This document shows positions 36,856 through 46,054 of a stretch of DNA of 58,686 nucleotides, piece by piece. A model generated the notes under the pieces. It did not search any database. It worked only from the letters and a program-made list of their open reading frames with translations, and was not told where the DNA came from. The DNA comes from an uncultured Colwellia sp. (lineage in GTDB: Bacteria > Pseudomonadota > Gammaproteobacteria > Enterobacterales > Alteromonadaceae): positions 1 to 58,686 of the forward strand of contig CAJXYE010000028.1 of NCBI GenBank assembly GCA_913063325.1, written 5' to 3'. The position numbers were made by a program, and so were the translations under genes. Numbering within the stretch: position 1 is the first letter of the stretch; each line of letters begins with the position of its first letter.

Positions 36856-38493
36856 TTGTCTTTTTTACATAATCTAAAAATTGAGGATAAACAACTAACA
36901 TTGGTTAGCTGTTTATTATTGTTGACAGTTATTGTTTGTATTGTTCAATTGTTGGGTTTTGAAAGACGTTTTAGCCTTGATCTAACTAATCCAGATAACA
37001 TCTCAACAAGAGATGATCGTGTTGAAGGAGGTTCTTCAATTTCGTCTCATAAAGTTCTACATGATGGTGTAAGTTTTAATTGCCAGATAAAAAAAGGAAA
37101 AATTGATTGGCAATATTGCGAACTGAAATTCATTTTGTCTTCAAATAAAAATGGAAAAGTTATTGGTAGAAATTTATCTGGGTATGATCGCATTGGATTA
37201 TGGATAGATCATGACCACGAAAACCAACCTGGTACGAGAATAGAGCTACATAATTTTAGCGATAAGTACTCCATTGAAGGAGTCAACGATAGTTTAAAAT
37301 ATAATACGGTTGAGTTCTTTGAAAACAAAGTTTTAACCCCTACTTGGATAAAATTTCACAGCTTTTATGTACCTACTTGGTGGAATACAAGTCATGATTT
37401 AGCCGATGGAGGAACTGATTTTACCAACATTTATACCATGTCTGTGACAACAGGGGGGTTAGCAACCGATGGTTTATACAAACTAACAGTAAAACGAATA
37501 GAGTTTAGAGGGACGTATATTGAAAATGATAGGTTATTTTTACTAAGCCTAGCTTTAGCGTTTATATATTTACAAAGAAGAAAGGTGCTTTTTGAAAGAA
37601 ACGTTAGTACGCAACTAGAAAATAAAGTTGCTGAACGTACAGTGGAGCTTGAAGCTAAAAACCAAAAGATAGAATCCCAAATAAATGAAGTAGAAGAAAA
37701 GAACAAAGAAATACTTGCCACTCAAAAGCGACTCATTCAATCAAGTAAAATGGCCTCAATCGGTACGATGACTGCTGGTGTTGCCCACGAAATTAATAAT
37801 CCAACTAATTTTGCTCATGCTGCTGCTTATATGATGCAGCATGAAATTATAAAAATAAAAGCATTCTTAAAACAATTAGCAGGAGGTGATAAAGCCGATC
37901 CTGAAGTTTTACAGTCTATTGATGAGCAGTTTATTAAGTTAATTGAACTGACAAAAACAATGTCTGAAGGGACAACTCGCATTAAAAGCATAGTAGCAAA
38001 CCTACGAACCTTTGCTCGTATTGATGATACGAAACAAGCACAAATAAAGGTGTCTGATTTAATTAATTCAACCCTACATTTGGTACAAACTCAATATGAT
38101 GCTATTGTTATCGAAACTCAGTTTAACTTTGAGCCACTATTTATGTGCTTTCCTTCAAAACTTAATCAAGTGTTTATGAATATTATCGTCAATGCTTGTC
38201 ACGCAATTGAAAGTAAGAAATCATCCACTGATAATGTTGAAGGTAGAATCATTATCAAAACAGATCAACATGATAACCGACTCATTATAACCTTTGAAGA
38301 CAATGGCTGCGGTATGACAAAACAAACTATGGAACGAATTTTTGATCCGTTTTTTACAACTAAAGATGTAGGAAATGGTACAGGGTTAGGTATGGCTATT
38401 TCATTTGGTATCATTGAAGAGCATAACGGAAGTATTGAAGTAGAATCGACCATCGATGTGGGCACCAAAATAATTATAAGTTGTGAAGTATAA
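36856..38493 (+). CDS. Membrane sensor histidine kinase, orphan
   Basis: A 545-aa protein starting at TTG, with AGGGA 10 nt upstream. It has a short N-terminal helix (residues 16-33), a periplasmic, beta-rich domain to about 220 that looks galactose-binding-like, a second membrane helix, and a coiled coil (about 250-295). The kinase core follows: H311 in VAHEINNP, VFMNIIVNACHAIE (N box), EDNGCGMT (G1), FDPFFTTKD (F) and GTGLGMAIS (G2), all intact. No response regulator is adjacent, so its partner lies elsewhere. Confidence 0.9.
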   Translation: MSFLHNLKIEDKQLTLVSCLLLLTVIVCIVQLLGFERRFSLDLTNPDNISTRDDRVEGGSSISSHKVLHDGVSFNCQIKKGKIDWQYCELKFILSSNKNGKVIGRNLSGYDRIGLWIDHDHENQPGTRIELHNFSDKYSIEGVNDSLKYNTVEFFENKVLTPTWIKFHSFYVPTWWNTSHDLADGGTDFTNIYTMSVTTGGLATDGLYKLTVKRIEFRGTYIENDRLFLLSLALAFIYLQRRKVLFERNVSTQLENKVAERTVELEAKNQKIESQINEVEEKNKEILATQKRLIQSSKMASIGTMTAGVAHEINNPTNFAHAAAYMMQHEIIKIKAFLKQLAGGDKADPEVLQSIDEQFIKLIELTKTMSEGTTRIKSIVANLRTFARIDDTKQAQIKVSDLINSTLHLVQTQYDAIVIETQFNFEPLFMCFPSKLNQVFMNIIVNACHAIESKKSSTDNVEGRIIIKTDQHDNRLIITFEDNGCGMTKQTMERIFDPFFTTKDVGNGTGLGMAISFGIIEEHNGSIEVESTIDVGTKIIISCEV

Positions 38494-38657
38494 AGTTCTT
38501 TGATATTTATTATGTTTAATGTCGGTTTACGTGATGATGATTATCCATACAGTGGTTCATTACAGCTTAAATATAAAAACCGATCAGTATAAATTTACAA
38601 GTTAATCTTGTGAAGCTATGTGAAAAATAACTAGGTAAGTTACACATAGTTTTATTT

Positions 38658-38674
38658 AATGCACGTAGCGCACG
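38658..38674 (+). other. CACGTAGC motif upstream of the integrase
   Basis: AATGCACGTAGCGCACG resembles two motifs found just past the integrase gene at 40357-40372 (inverted) and 40405-40417 (direct). It may be part of a recombinase site. The 503-bp gap 38494-38996 also holds a long hairpin and no gene. Confidence 0.3.
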
Positions 38675-38886
38675 AGTACAAAATCCTGAATATTATTTCG
38701 GTGAAGCAAAAGAATAAATTAAAAGTTGATCCAGTGTTATATTTGCAAAGTAATATTTTCCAAAATGCTAAATGATAATATAGACCATTAAAAATAAAGG
38801 TTTACGTTTGCAAGTGTTGACTGGGTCGATCCAGTAGTAAGCTTGGATTAACAAAACGACAGGGATAGGCACCATAACAGATATAT

Positions 38887-38932
38887 ACACCCACTATGTC
38901 CGATACTCTTCAGTATTGGACATAGTGGGTGT
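38887..38932. other. Long hairpin upstream of the integrase
   Basis: A 21-bp stem with one G-U pair around a CTTC loop. ACACCCACTATGTCC heads it and its complement closes it. It lies 64 bp before the integrase ATG. It may be a terminator of the kinase transcript, a recombination-site arm, or a dispersed palindrome. Confidence 0.6.
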
Positions 38933-38996
38933 TATGATTTAAACTAGCTTTAACCTATGTATCCTCGTTAGATTTTAAATTCTGGTGTTCAAATAA

Positions 38997-40274
38997 ATGT
39001 CATTAACTAAAGCTACAAATAAGCCGTTAACTCATTCCTTAAAAAAGCCTGTTCCTTTATTTCCACCATACATCGATTTATGTGAATTCGACTTCGATGA
39101 TTATCCTGAGTTAGAAAAACTATTCTCCGCTAATGAACCTTGGTGGCTTGAACAGTTTAACTGGGGAAAACTTTTCCTTACCTATGTTGGTAGAAATAAA
39201 TCTACGCATACTTATGACCGATTTAGAAGTGACGTTGAGCGTTTTCTGTTATGGTCATTTATCGAAAAACAAAAACCAATCGATCAATTACGAAAATCTG
39301 ACTTACTAGAATATGCTGACTTTTGTTGGCAACCGCCAGTTACTTGGATTGGCACTTCAAACCAAGAACGTTTTAGAATTACCAATGGTTATTCAGCTGC
39401 AAATGAACATTGGTTTCCATTCAAAATTCAAGCGCCTAAAAGTTTAAAATCTCAATTTGAAATTGATAAGAAAAAATACCGTCCATCGCAACAAACACTC
39501 TCATCAATGTTTACCGCGCTTATCGTATTTTATAATCACTTAATGGCTGAAGATTTCTGTATTGGTAACCCTGCACAAATTGCTAAAAAGGATTGCCGAC
39601 ATTTCATAATCGATTCACAAGTAAAAGAAATCAAACGATTAACCGCTAGCCAATGGCAATACGTATTAGACACGGCTGTTCAAATGGCTGATGAAGATGA
39701 AATGTTTGAACGTAACTTATTTGTTATTGCCGCCTTAAAAACACTGTTTTTAAGGATTTCAGAATTGTCTGATCGTGAAACCTGGTCTCCAACTATGGGA
39801 CATTTTTGGCAAGATGATGACGAAAACTGGTGGCTTAAAATATTTGGCAAAAGCCGTAAAATACGTGATATTACGGTACCAATCGACTTTTTACCATTTT
39901 TAGAGCGTTACCGTTCATCTCGTGGTTTATTAGGTTTACCTGCAAGTAATGAAAATTCAGTGTTAGTTGAGAAAATCCGAGGCCAAGGCGGTATGACATC
40001 AAGACATTTAAGACGTATCGTTCAAAGTGTTTTTGATCAAGCACATGACAATATGCGTAGAGCTGAAGGTGAAAATAAAGCACTTAAGTTGAAAGAAGCT
40101 TCTGCACATTGGTTAAGACATACCGGTGCCAGTATGGAAATTGAACGTGGCCGCCCTCTTAAAGATATTTCTGAAGATCTTGGTCATGCAAGTATGGCAA
40201 CAACTGATACAGTTTATGTTCAGAGTGAAAATAAGAAGCGTGCCGAAAGTGGTAAAAGAAGAAAGGTTGATTAG
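38997..40274 (+). CDS. Tyrosine recombinase/integrase
   Basis: A 425-aa phage-integrase-family recombinase with a complete active site: R253 (LFLRISEL), HxxR in HWLRHTG (H371, R374), H397 in DLGHASM and the nucleophile Tyr at about 407 (TVYVQSE). The first 200 residues hold the core-binding domain. There is no tRNA next to it, no excisionase and no other phage gene, so it is a solitary recombinase. No clear Shine-Dalgarno precedes the ATG. Confidence 0.9.
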   Translation: MSLTKATNKPLTHSLKKPVPLFPPYIDLCEFDFDDYPELEKLFSANEPWWLEQFNWGKLFLTYVGRNKSTHTYDRFRSDVERFLLWSFIEKQKPIDQLRKSDLLEYADFCWQPPVTWIGTSNQERFRITNGYSAANEHWFPFKIQAPKSLKSQFEIDKKKYRPSQQTLSSMFTALIVFYNHLMAEDFCIGNPAQIAKKDCRHFIIDSQVKEIKRLTASQWQYVLDTAVQMADEDEMFERNLFVIAALKTLFLRISELSDRETWSPTMGHFWQDDDENWWLKIFGKSRKIRDITVPIDFLPFLERYRSSRGLLGLPASNENSVLVEKIRGQGGMTSRHLRRIVQSVFDQAHDNMRRAEGENKALKLKEASAHWLRHTGASMEIERGRPLKDISEDLGHASMATTDTVYVQSENKKRAESGKRRKVD

Positions 40275-40356
40275 TTACTTTATTAGCGACTCTAAATACA
40301 GAAATAACCGCCCTACTTTATACGCTATTCACTATGCTAATAGCTTAAGTAAAAAT

Positions 40357-40417
40357 CGCGTGCTACGTGATTATTAACCGGTAATGACAAGCAAACATTA
40401 TCAGAATTCACGTAGCG
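40357..40417. other. Paired inverted CACGTAGC motifs downstream of the integrase
   Basis: GCTACGTGA (from 40362) and TCACGTAGC (to 40416) are exact complements in inverted orientation, about 37 bp apart. A direct copy of the second also lies at 38662-38669 upstream of the gene. This is the layout of recombinase-binding arms. The 550-bp gap 40275-40824 has no gene besides this and a terminator. Confidence 0.35.
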
Positions 40418-40736
40418 TCAGGTTGTTATTTGCACACATATTGTTAATCCATTGAATTCAGTGGTCTGTAGAGTAGTTTTACGTTGGTTTGGTAAAATTA
40501 AGCAAGCCTGAACAACACTGATATGTATGATTAACGTACTAAATGCTAATAAAACATTAGATTTATGGACTAAATATTAAATAAAAATGCCCTGCTGATA
40601 AAATTATTTATCAACTGCTAAAATATCACCCACATATTGTATGTATTCTATCCATTCATTACTTTGCTGAGTAAGTTAGTTATGTTTCTATGGGCAAAGC
40701 CTTGGTTAAAGTCAGCTAAATTGACTATATAAATAT

Positions 40737-40774
40737 AAAACGGATTGCTCATAAATGAACAATCCGCTTTAGTG
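40737..40774. terminator. Bidirectional terminator
   Basis: AAACGGATTGCTC pairs (with G-U) to GAACAATCCGCTTT around a 6-nt loop, with A- and T-rich ends, between the plus-strand integrase region and the minus-strand methyltransferase. Confidence 0.75.
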
Positions 40775-40824
40775 TTTTTAAATACTAGGCTTATACGCTT
40801 TAACTTTACATCAACAATGTAAAT

Positions 40825-41568
40825 TTATTTCATCGGTTTTTTAAATAACAATGTAAACCTGTCTGAGTTACCGGTAACTGATTTTCGACCTACCTCATAA
40901 CGCAATTCATCATCGGCCTTGTAATGCATTGATGAGTAATCAACAAAAACAAATCCCGCTGCTTGTACTTCTTTTATTACTAAGACTGGATCAATCCTGC
41001 GGCCATTTTCATCGTTTTCTTTTTGCATGTGACGACGAGTATGATCAACAATACCGTAAATACCACCTGGCTTTAACGCCTTTATTGCTTCTTCATTGAC
41101 TTTAGTGCGTGTTGCTAATGACAAATTATGATAATTACGAAAGGTTAATACAGCGTCAATATTCTCAACATCAAAGTCTACATTTGATAAGTTATAGCGC
41201 TCTTCTTCTTCGTTACGTTCCCACTTTGAATCAGTACTTACCGCTTTTACTTTATCAAAAGCATCTTTACTTAATAATTTGTCTGACGCCATAGCAACAT
41301 AAAGTTGACCTTTATCTTTTAAAGCGGGAGCAAGTAAGTTGGTATACCAGCCGCCACCTGGAATTAATTCAAGAACTGTCATGTCAGACTGTATACCTAA
41401 AAATTCAAGCGTTTTTAATGGCTTACGATTTCGATCACGTTCTTTATCTTTTTCAGAACGAAGTTCTGATTTCATCGCTGATTTAATATCTTCACTAAAG
41501 TTTTCTGCTTGTACAAATCCAGCTGAAAAACTACAGCTAATAAGTAAAGGAACTAATAATTTACGCAT
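40825..41568 (-). CDS. Exported SAM-dependent methyltransferase-like protein
   Basis: A 247-aa protein with a signal peptide (residues 1-21, RKLLVPLLISCSFSAGFVQA) and a class I methyltransferase fold. Motif I is VLELIPGGGWYTNLLAPAL (Gly-rich loop), followed by YVAMASD and FDVENIDAVLTFRNYHNL. This matches the predicted periplasmic methyltransferases of COG4798 type, whose substrate is unknown. A cytoplasmic enzyme would be expected to lack a signal peptide, so export is a real oddity but typical of this family. Confidence 0.8.
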   Translation of the reverse strand: MRKLLVPLLISCSFSAGFVQAENFSEDIKSAMKSELRSEKDKERDRNRKPLKTLEFLGIQSDMTVLELIPGGGWYTNLLAPALKDKGQLYVAMASDKLLSKDAFDKVKAVSTDSKWERNEEEERYNLSNVDFDVENIDAVLTFRNYHNLSLATRTKVNEEAIKALKPGGIYGIVDHTRRHMQKENDENGRRIDPVLVIKEVQAAGFVFVDYSSMHYKADDELRYEVGRKSVTGNSDRFTLLFKKPMK

Positions 41569-41829
41569 TTTTCGTCCACTCCAAATGGTTATAATTCATC
41601 ATGTTATAATTTTTGTTATACGATGATAAGTAAAAATCCCTGTTACTCTATCAGTAAACGCAGCCGAAATTATCACAAAGCATCGCGAATTGTATTACAA
41701 GTAGTAACAATTTGTGTCGGAGTAATTGAATAGTTGACTAAAACATTGTTCTAAAAGTACAGTTACTACTTGTGATTAAGTGACTTCACTATACAATACG
41801 AACGTTTTTCCTGTTATAAAGTATCCACT

Positions 41830-42555
41830 TTGAAATCTAAAACTCAGCACAATTTAAAACTTGGTAAACGACTACAGAAAATTGATCAGATGGTGGCATC
41901 ACACTATAGCCATATTTGGGATTGCTGTTGTGATCATGGCTTGCTCGGTGGCAGCTTGTTATCGAGACAAGTTGCTAATATCTTAACTAATATCCCTAGT
42001 AAAATTCATTTTGTAGATATAGTTCCAGAGCTAATGGTTGACCTAGAGAATAAACTTCAACGTTTTTACATAAACTCGTCTTGGCAAACTCATTGTCTCG
42101 ATGTAGCGTCGTTGCCTCTAGAACAATATGAAGGTAAACATCTAGTTATTATTGCTGGGGTTGGCGGTGACTTGATGATTAAATTTATTGAAGAAATTTA
42201 CAAAAAGCACAAAAGTTTAAAAATAGATTTTTTGCTCTGCCCTGTCCATCACCAATTTTCACTTCGCAGTAAATTAATTGCATTAGATTTCAGTTTGAAA
42301 GACGAAAAATTAGTAGAAGAAAACAACCGTTTTTACGAAGTACTTCTTGTCTCATCAAGCAGTGACTCAGAGAGTAAAATTAGCTCTGTAGGGGATAAAA
42401 TATGGTTGCCTGAAACACAGAAACAAACTGAAATAGCTAAGCGGTATTTAACTAAAACTATTGCACATTATCAACGTATGATGCTTGGTGTAAAACAGGA
42501 ACACAACAATGGCATTGAAGATATTATTGATATTTATCAGTCGGTTATTTTATAA
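41830..42555 (+). CDS. tRNA (adenine-N1)-methyltransferase TrmK family
   Basis: A 241-aa Rossmann-type methyltransferase. LGKRLQKIDQMV at the start, WDCCCDHGLLGGSLL as the SAM loop (a Cys-rich CDHG version of motif I) and VIIAGVGGDLM as the catalytic loop match TrmK, which makes m1A22 in tRNA. The C-terminal helix ends the protein. The start is TTG with no clear Shine-Dalgarno, so it could be the later ATG at residue 20. It stands alone. Confidence 0.75.
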   Translation: MKSKTQHNLKLGKRLQKIDQMVASHYSHIWDCCCDHGLLGGSLLSRQVANILTNIPSKIHFVDIVPELMVDLENKLQRFYINSSWQTHCLDVASLPLEQYEGKHLVIIAGVGGDLMIKFIEEIYKKHKSLKIDFLLCPVHHQFSLRSKLIALDFSLKDEKLVEENNRFYEVLLVSSSSDSESKISSVGDKIWLPETQKQTEIAKRYLTKTIAHYQRMMLGVKQEHNNGIEDIIDIYQSVIL

Positions 42556-42579
42556 GTAATGCATGATATATTAATATTC

Positions 42580-45003
42580 CTATTCACACTCAGCACTGAT
42601 CATAGCAGCCTTTCTTAATTTTTCACCTGGCCGATTTATATAATTTTTAGGTATTATCTGTAAGTCATAACTTGGTGATAATAGCTCAGAGATAAACTCA
42701 GAAGGTGCTGTGGGATCTGCAATGAGATAGACCTTTTTCTTCGCTCTGGTTATTGCTACATATAATAACCGACGCTCTTCGGAATGTTTAAAACCATCAC
42801 CTAGAGGTAATAAAGCTTCGAGCACAGGATCTTCTTTATTTACATTAGGAAAGCCAGTATTTCCCTTAAAGAATCCAACAATAATACAATAATCGGCTTC
42901 CAAACCTTTAGAGCCATGAAATGTCCAATATGAAATATTTTCATTGATACAAGCACGAGCTAGCTCTGTTTTCGCATTGTTAAGCAAGTATCGGTAACGT
43001 GCTAATAGTGCGATTGTGCCCGTGGGATCATTCGCTTTGATGGTATTGATAACCTGAGCGATACTTTCATTAAGAGCACTTTTATCACTTTCTACTAAAT
43101 AAACTTGTGATTTTTCTACCTGATGGTGTGCTTCAATTTGCTTGCTGTACTGCTCCGGGTTCTGCATAACAAATTTGCCTGCCGTTTCTGCAATACTATT
43201 ATTATAACGAAATGTTTTTTGTAATACCGTTACTGAATGACTACCAAAATATTTTTCAAACTGGGTGATTAATGCTAATTTTCCCCCCGAAAAACGATAG
43301 ATTGATTGCCAGTCATCACCGACTACGGTCAACCTAGGTCTCGGACCTTTATTAATGAGTTCATTTAATAAATTCACTCTAGCCGTTGATATATCCTGAA
43401 ATTCATCAACAAGGATATCTGTCCAGTGCGGCACCAAATTTCCACAAGTGACATGGTCACAAGCTTGACTAATCATGTCATCAAAATCAATGGCTTTTTG
43501 TCTCATTAACTCAGCTTTATATGCTTGCACAATCTCATGTAATAGTTGCGTATATTTTTTTGCGTGATGTACTTTCGCGTTGTTTAAACGTGTTTCAACT
43601 TGTTCACTATTTAGTTGCTCAACTCTGATTGCTTGTAACAGCTTTATATATCTCTTGGTATTTTTAGCTAATAAACTCGTGTTTTTAAGCGCCGTTAATA
43701 TAACTTCAGGGCTTTTGCGCTCCAATGCAATACCATTTCGATCCATCTGTTCTGCTAGTCGACTTTCTAAATTATCTTCGATAAAGTCATCATCATGAGT
43801 TTCTATCAGTGTGTTATCACATTCTCGACCGACAGTTATCCTGCGGTTTGATACATAATTCCCTTGATACCGATAATCTACCGAGTTTATAAATAGCCAA
43901 TTAGCAATTAATAATTCTTGATGACTTTTTACCTTCTCTCCCTGTAATGTTTGATATGTACTGTCACTAACATAGGCTTTATATTTCCCGGTAGAAGGTA
44001 TCTGAAAAGTGTCATTGAGCTGATAGGCAAGATCAATAAAGCGTTTCATGTTTGTATAACTTTGACTGATATGATGTTCAAACCACCGAGTAAACCAATG
44101 CTCGAGTTGAATTGGGTCATTTGCAAAGACAGATAACTTTGTATTTGATTTTGTCTGTTTGAGTATCTTTAAACCAAGGGCATGAAAGGTCATGATAGTA
44201 GGTGATTCACAGCATATGCCAAACGAATTTTTTCTAGCCTCTAATCTTTCTTTTAGCTCTTTGGCTGCAGCATTATTATAAGCAAGCAATAAAACCTTAT
44301 CAGCTGGCACTTTATCATGGGTAATTAGGCTCAGTGCTTTAGCAACCATTACCGATGTTTTTCCTGTACCTGCGGCTGCTAATATAAGATTTGTATCATT
44401 ATTTCTAATAACGGCTAGTCTCTGCTCTTTGGTCAATGGATTTGATTCAATCCCGTCAAAAAAATAAAGTTGAGCATCAAGCATCCTATTTTCATAATAT
44501 TGTCTGTAGCTTTGTGCATCTTTAATTGCTGGCATTCTCGAAATCACGTCAATTTTTGATAATTGCTGTTTTGATAGTAGTTGTTTCCAGCGCTCTTTTG
44601 ACGACCTATAGCTTTGAATAAATGGTGTTATCGATTCATTTAATCTCTCTATTGACGAGGCTCTGAGAAATTGGCTGAGTGCTTCCTTATGAAAAAAATC
44701 TAGCTGAGCAGTAATATTGTTACTAATGCTGTTATTAAGACCAAGCTTGGCTTGGTTGTCAAAGATTCTAACACTAGTCGCACTAATCCCCCATATTCTA
44801 AATACTTCACGTTTAGTTTTAATGACTAACGTTCTTCCAAAAGTGGATTGTTCAATTGTTGGGAAATCAATCAGTTGATTAGCTAAAATGTGATGAGAGT
44901 TTTGGTCTACATCAATTAGCGTTATACCCATTTCTGATATTTCGATGCTTTTGGCTTTACCAAACCATTTCCCAAAAAAATTACGGTATAGAGTATGTGT
45001 CAT
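42580..45003 (-). CDS. helD: UvrD-type DNA helicase, helicase IV (HelD)-like
   Basis: An 807-aa superfamily 1A helicase. The first 140 residues are the helicase IV N-terminal region. Q motif NPLTKEQRLAVI (188-199), Walker A AAAGTGKTS with K215, Walker B ILVDEFQDIS, GDDWQSIYRFSGG, and the late ARYRY and YWTFHGSKGLEADY motifs are all present. It is longer than E. coli HelD (684 aa), mainly in the 1B domain insertion. It lies about 170 bp downstream of recX on the same strand and has a LexA-like box 95 bp upstream of its ATG. Expected to work in recombination and repair. Confidence 0.85.
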   Translation of the reverse strand: MTHTLYRNFFGKWFGKAKSIEISEMGITLIDVDQNSHHILANQLIDFPTIEQSTFGRTLVIKTKREVFRIWGISATSVRIFDNQAKLGLNNSISNNITAQLDFFHKEALSQFLRASSIERLNESITPFIQSYRSSKERWKQLLSKQQLSKIDVISRMPAIKDAQSYRQYYENRMLDAQLYFFDGIESNPLTKEQRLAVIRNNDTNLILAAAGTGKTSVMVAKALSLITHDKVPADKVLLLAYNNAAAKELKERLEARKNSFGICCESPTIMTFHALGLKILKQTKSNTKLSVFANDPIQLEHWFTRWFEHHISQSYTNMKRFIDLAYQLNDTFQIPSTGKYKAYVSDSTYQTLQGEKVKSHQELLIANWLFINSVDYRYQGNYVSNRRITVGRECDNTLIETHDDDFIEDNLESRLAEQMDRNGIALERKSPEVILTALKNTSLLAKNTKRYIKLLQAIRVEQLNSEQVETRLNNAKVHHAKKYTQLLHEIVQAYKAELMRQKAIDFDDMISQACDHVTCGNLVPHWTDILVDEFQDISTARVNLLNELINKGPRPRLTVVGDDWQSIYRFSGGKLALITQFEKYFGSHSVTVLQKTFRYNNSIAETAGKFVMQNPEQYSKQIEAHHQVEKSQVYLVESDKSALNESIAQVINTIKANDPTGTIALLARYRYLLNNAKTELARACINENISYWTFHGSKGLEADYCIIVGFFKGNTGFPNVNKEDPVLEALLPLGDGFKHSEERRLLYVAITRAKKKVYLIADPTAPSEFISELLSPSYDLQIIPKNYINRPGEKLRKAAMISAECE

Positions 45004-45097
45004 GCTAATTATTAAGCTTTATAAAAGAGGTAAAATAAATTCTATTTTTCATATATTTGAAACTGTTCTTTATATAGGCTGATCATACATACCTGTA

Positions 45098-45113
45098 CTG
45101 TATAAAGATACAG
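45098..45113. promoter_or_regulatory. Putative LexA (SOS) box upstream of the helicase
   Basis: CTGTATAAAGATACAG fits the CTG-N10-CAG consensus (CTGTATATATATACAG) with 14 of 16 identical bases. It is upstream of the minus-strand helicase start by about 95 bp. The same bases also lie in a 12-bp hairpin with flanking ACCTG/CAGGT, so a recX terminator is an alternative reading. Confidence 0.5.
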
Positions 45114-45176
45114 TGCAGGTGAGAAAGGTCACTTTTACCAAGATCAATGAATAAAGAGTGTTGCTTATTCAAGCAA

Positions 45177-45680
45177 CTAATCTTCGTGACTTGTGTGGCT
45201 AACCGCTTGACTAGCGATTGAATATGAAAATCCTTTTGCAATTAAATGCCTTAATGCTTTTTGTTTTAACTTCAGTTCAGTAATAGGCTCTTCACCAAAT
45301 TTTCTTATTTTAAGTGTTAGCGCTTTATCAAAATAATCATCTTCAGTTGTTTCTAGTGTGCCAATACATTCACTGATAGTGTGCGATGAAAAACCTTTTG
45401 CATAGAGCTTTTCTTTGATTTTATTCGCGCCTATATTTTTCTCAGACAGAGTCTGGGTTAAGCGTTGTGCGTAGCGCTGATCATTGACAATATCTCGTTC
45501 AATCAGGTATTCAAGTGCTGATTCATTGTATTGTGTATCATCCTTAAATAATAAATTCGCCTTTTGCAGCAATTTTTTTGCTGAATAATCTCCATATCGC
45601 TCAATCATCCACTGCATGTATGATTTGACGCGTTCATAAGAAATCACTTGTGGTTTTGTGCTTTGGTTTTTTTTATACAT
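45177..45680 (-). CDS. recX: RecX regulatory protein
   Basis: A 167-aa helical protein that caps and inhibits RecA filaments. It has the three-helix repeats of RecX: ERYGDYSAKKLLQKA, LEYLIERDIVNDQRYAQRL, ANKIKEKLYAKGFSSHTI and QKALRHLIAKGFSYSIASQAV. RecX usually follows recA, but no recA is present in this window. It is upstream of the helicase gene, so the two may form a small DNA-repair unit. Confidence 0.85.
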   Translation of the reverse strand: MYKKNQSTKPQVISYERVKSYMQWMIERYGDYSAKKLLQKANLLFKDDTQYNESALEYLIERDIVNDQRYAQRLTQTLSEKNIGANKIKEKLYAKGFSSHTISECIGTLETTEDDYFDKALTLKIRKFGEEPITELKLKQKALRHLIAKGFSYSIASQAVSHTSHED

Positions 45681-45720
45681 GCGAATGTTAAATCCTATAC
45701 TCCTGTTATCTCGAAATACT

Positions 45721-45786
45721 CGCCTTGATCATGAATCGCTCAGGCGTCCTGAAACAGACATTTTGAAGTATCATAAGTATATATCT
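45721..45786. repeat. Partial copy of the MITE-like repeat
   Basis: GCCTTGATCATGAAT, CGTCCTGAAAC, then CATTTTGAAGT and a degraded right end match the right half of the full element at 53494-53600. It lies in the 374-bp gap upstream of recX. Confidence 0.6.
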
Positions 45787-45920
45787 AGGTATCAGTTATT
45801 ATGTAAATACTAATATTCAATAAATTAACATACCTATGTAGTTAACTCAGGATATTGCTGTAAACGTCATCTTCGAAGTATCTGATCGAAAATCCATCAC
45901 TTTTTACACACTGGCTCCAG

Positions 45921-45965
45921 GAGAATGTGCGTCCTGCATTCTCTAATAAGTGCCATCCATGGCAC
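45921..45965. repeat. Pair of short hairpins in the recX upstream gap
   Basis: GAGAATG pairs with CATTCTC (9-nt loop, 45921-45943), and GTGCCAT pairs with ATGGCAC across 2 nt (45950-45965). Function unknown; the layout suggests a dispersed intergenic element. The remaining gap sequence holds no gene. Confidence 0.45.
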
Positions 45966-46054
45966 GTCCGATTAATACACCACGGGGATGACCTCCCTGA
46001 ACCATGTACATAGGCACGTAAATTAATTGCCCCACCTAGTGTTGTATTACGAAA

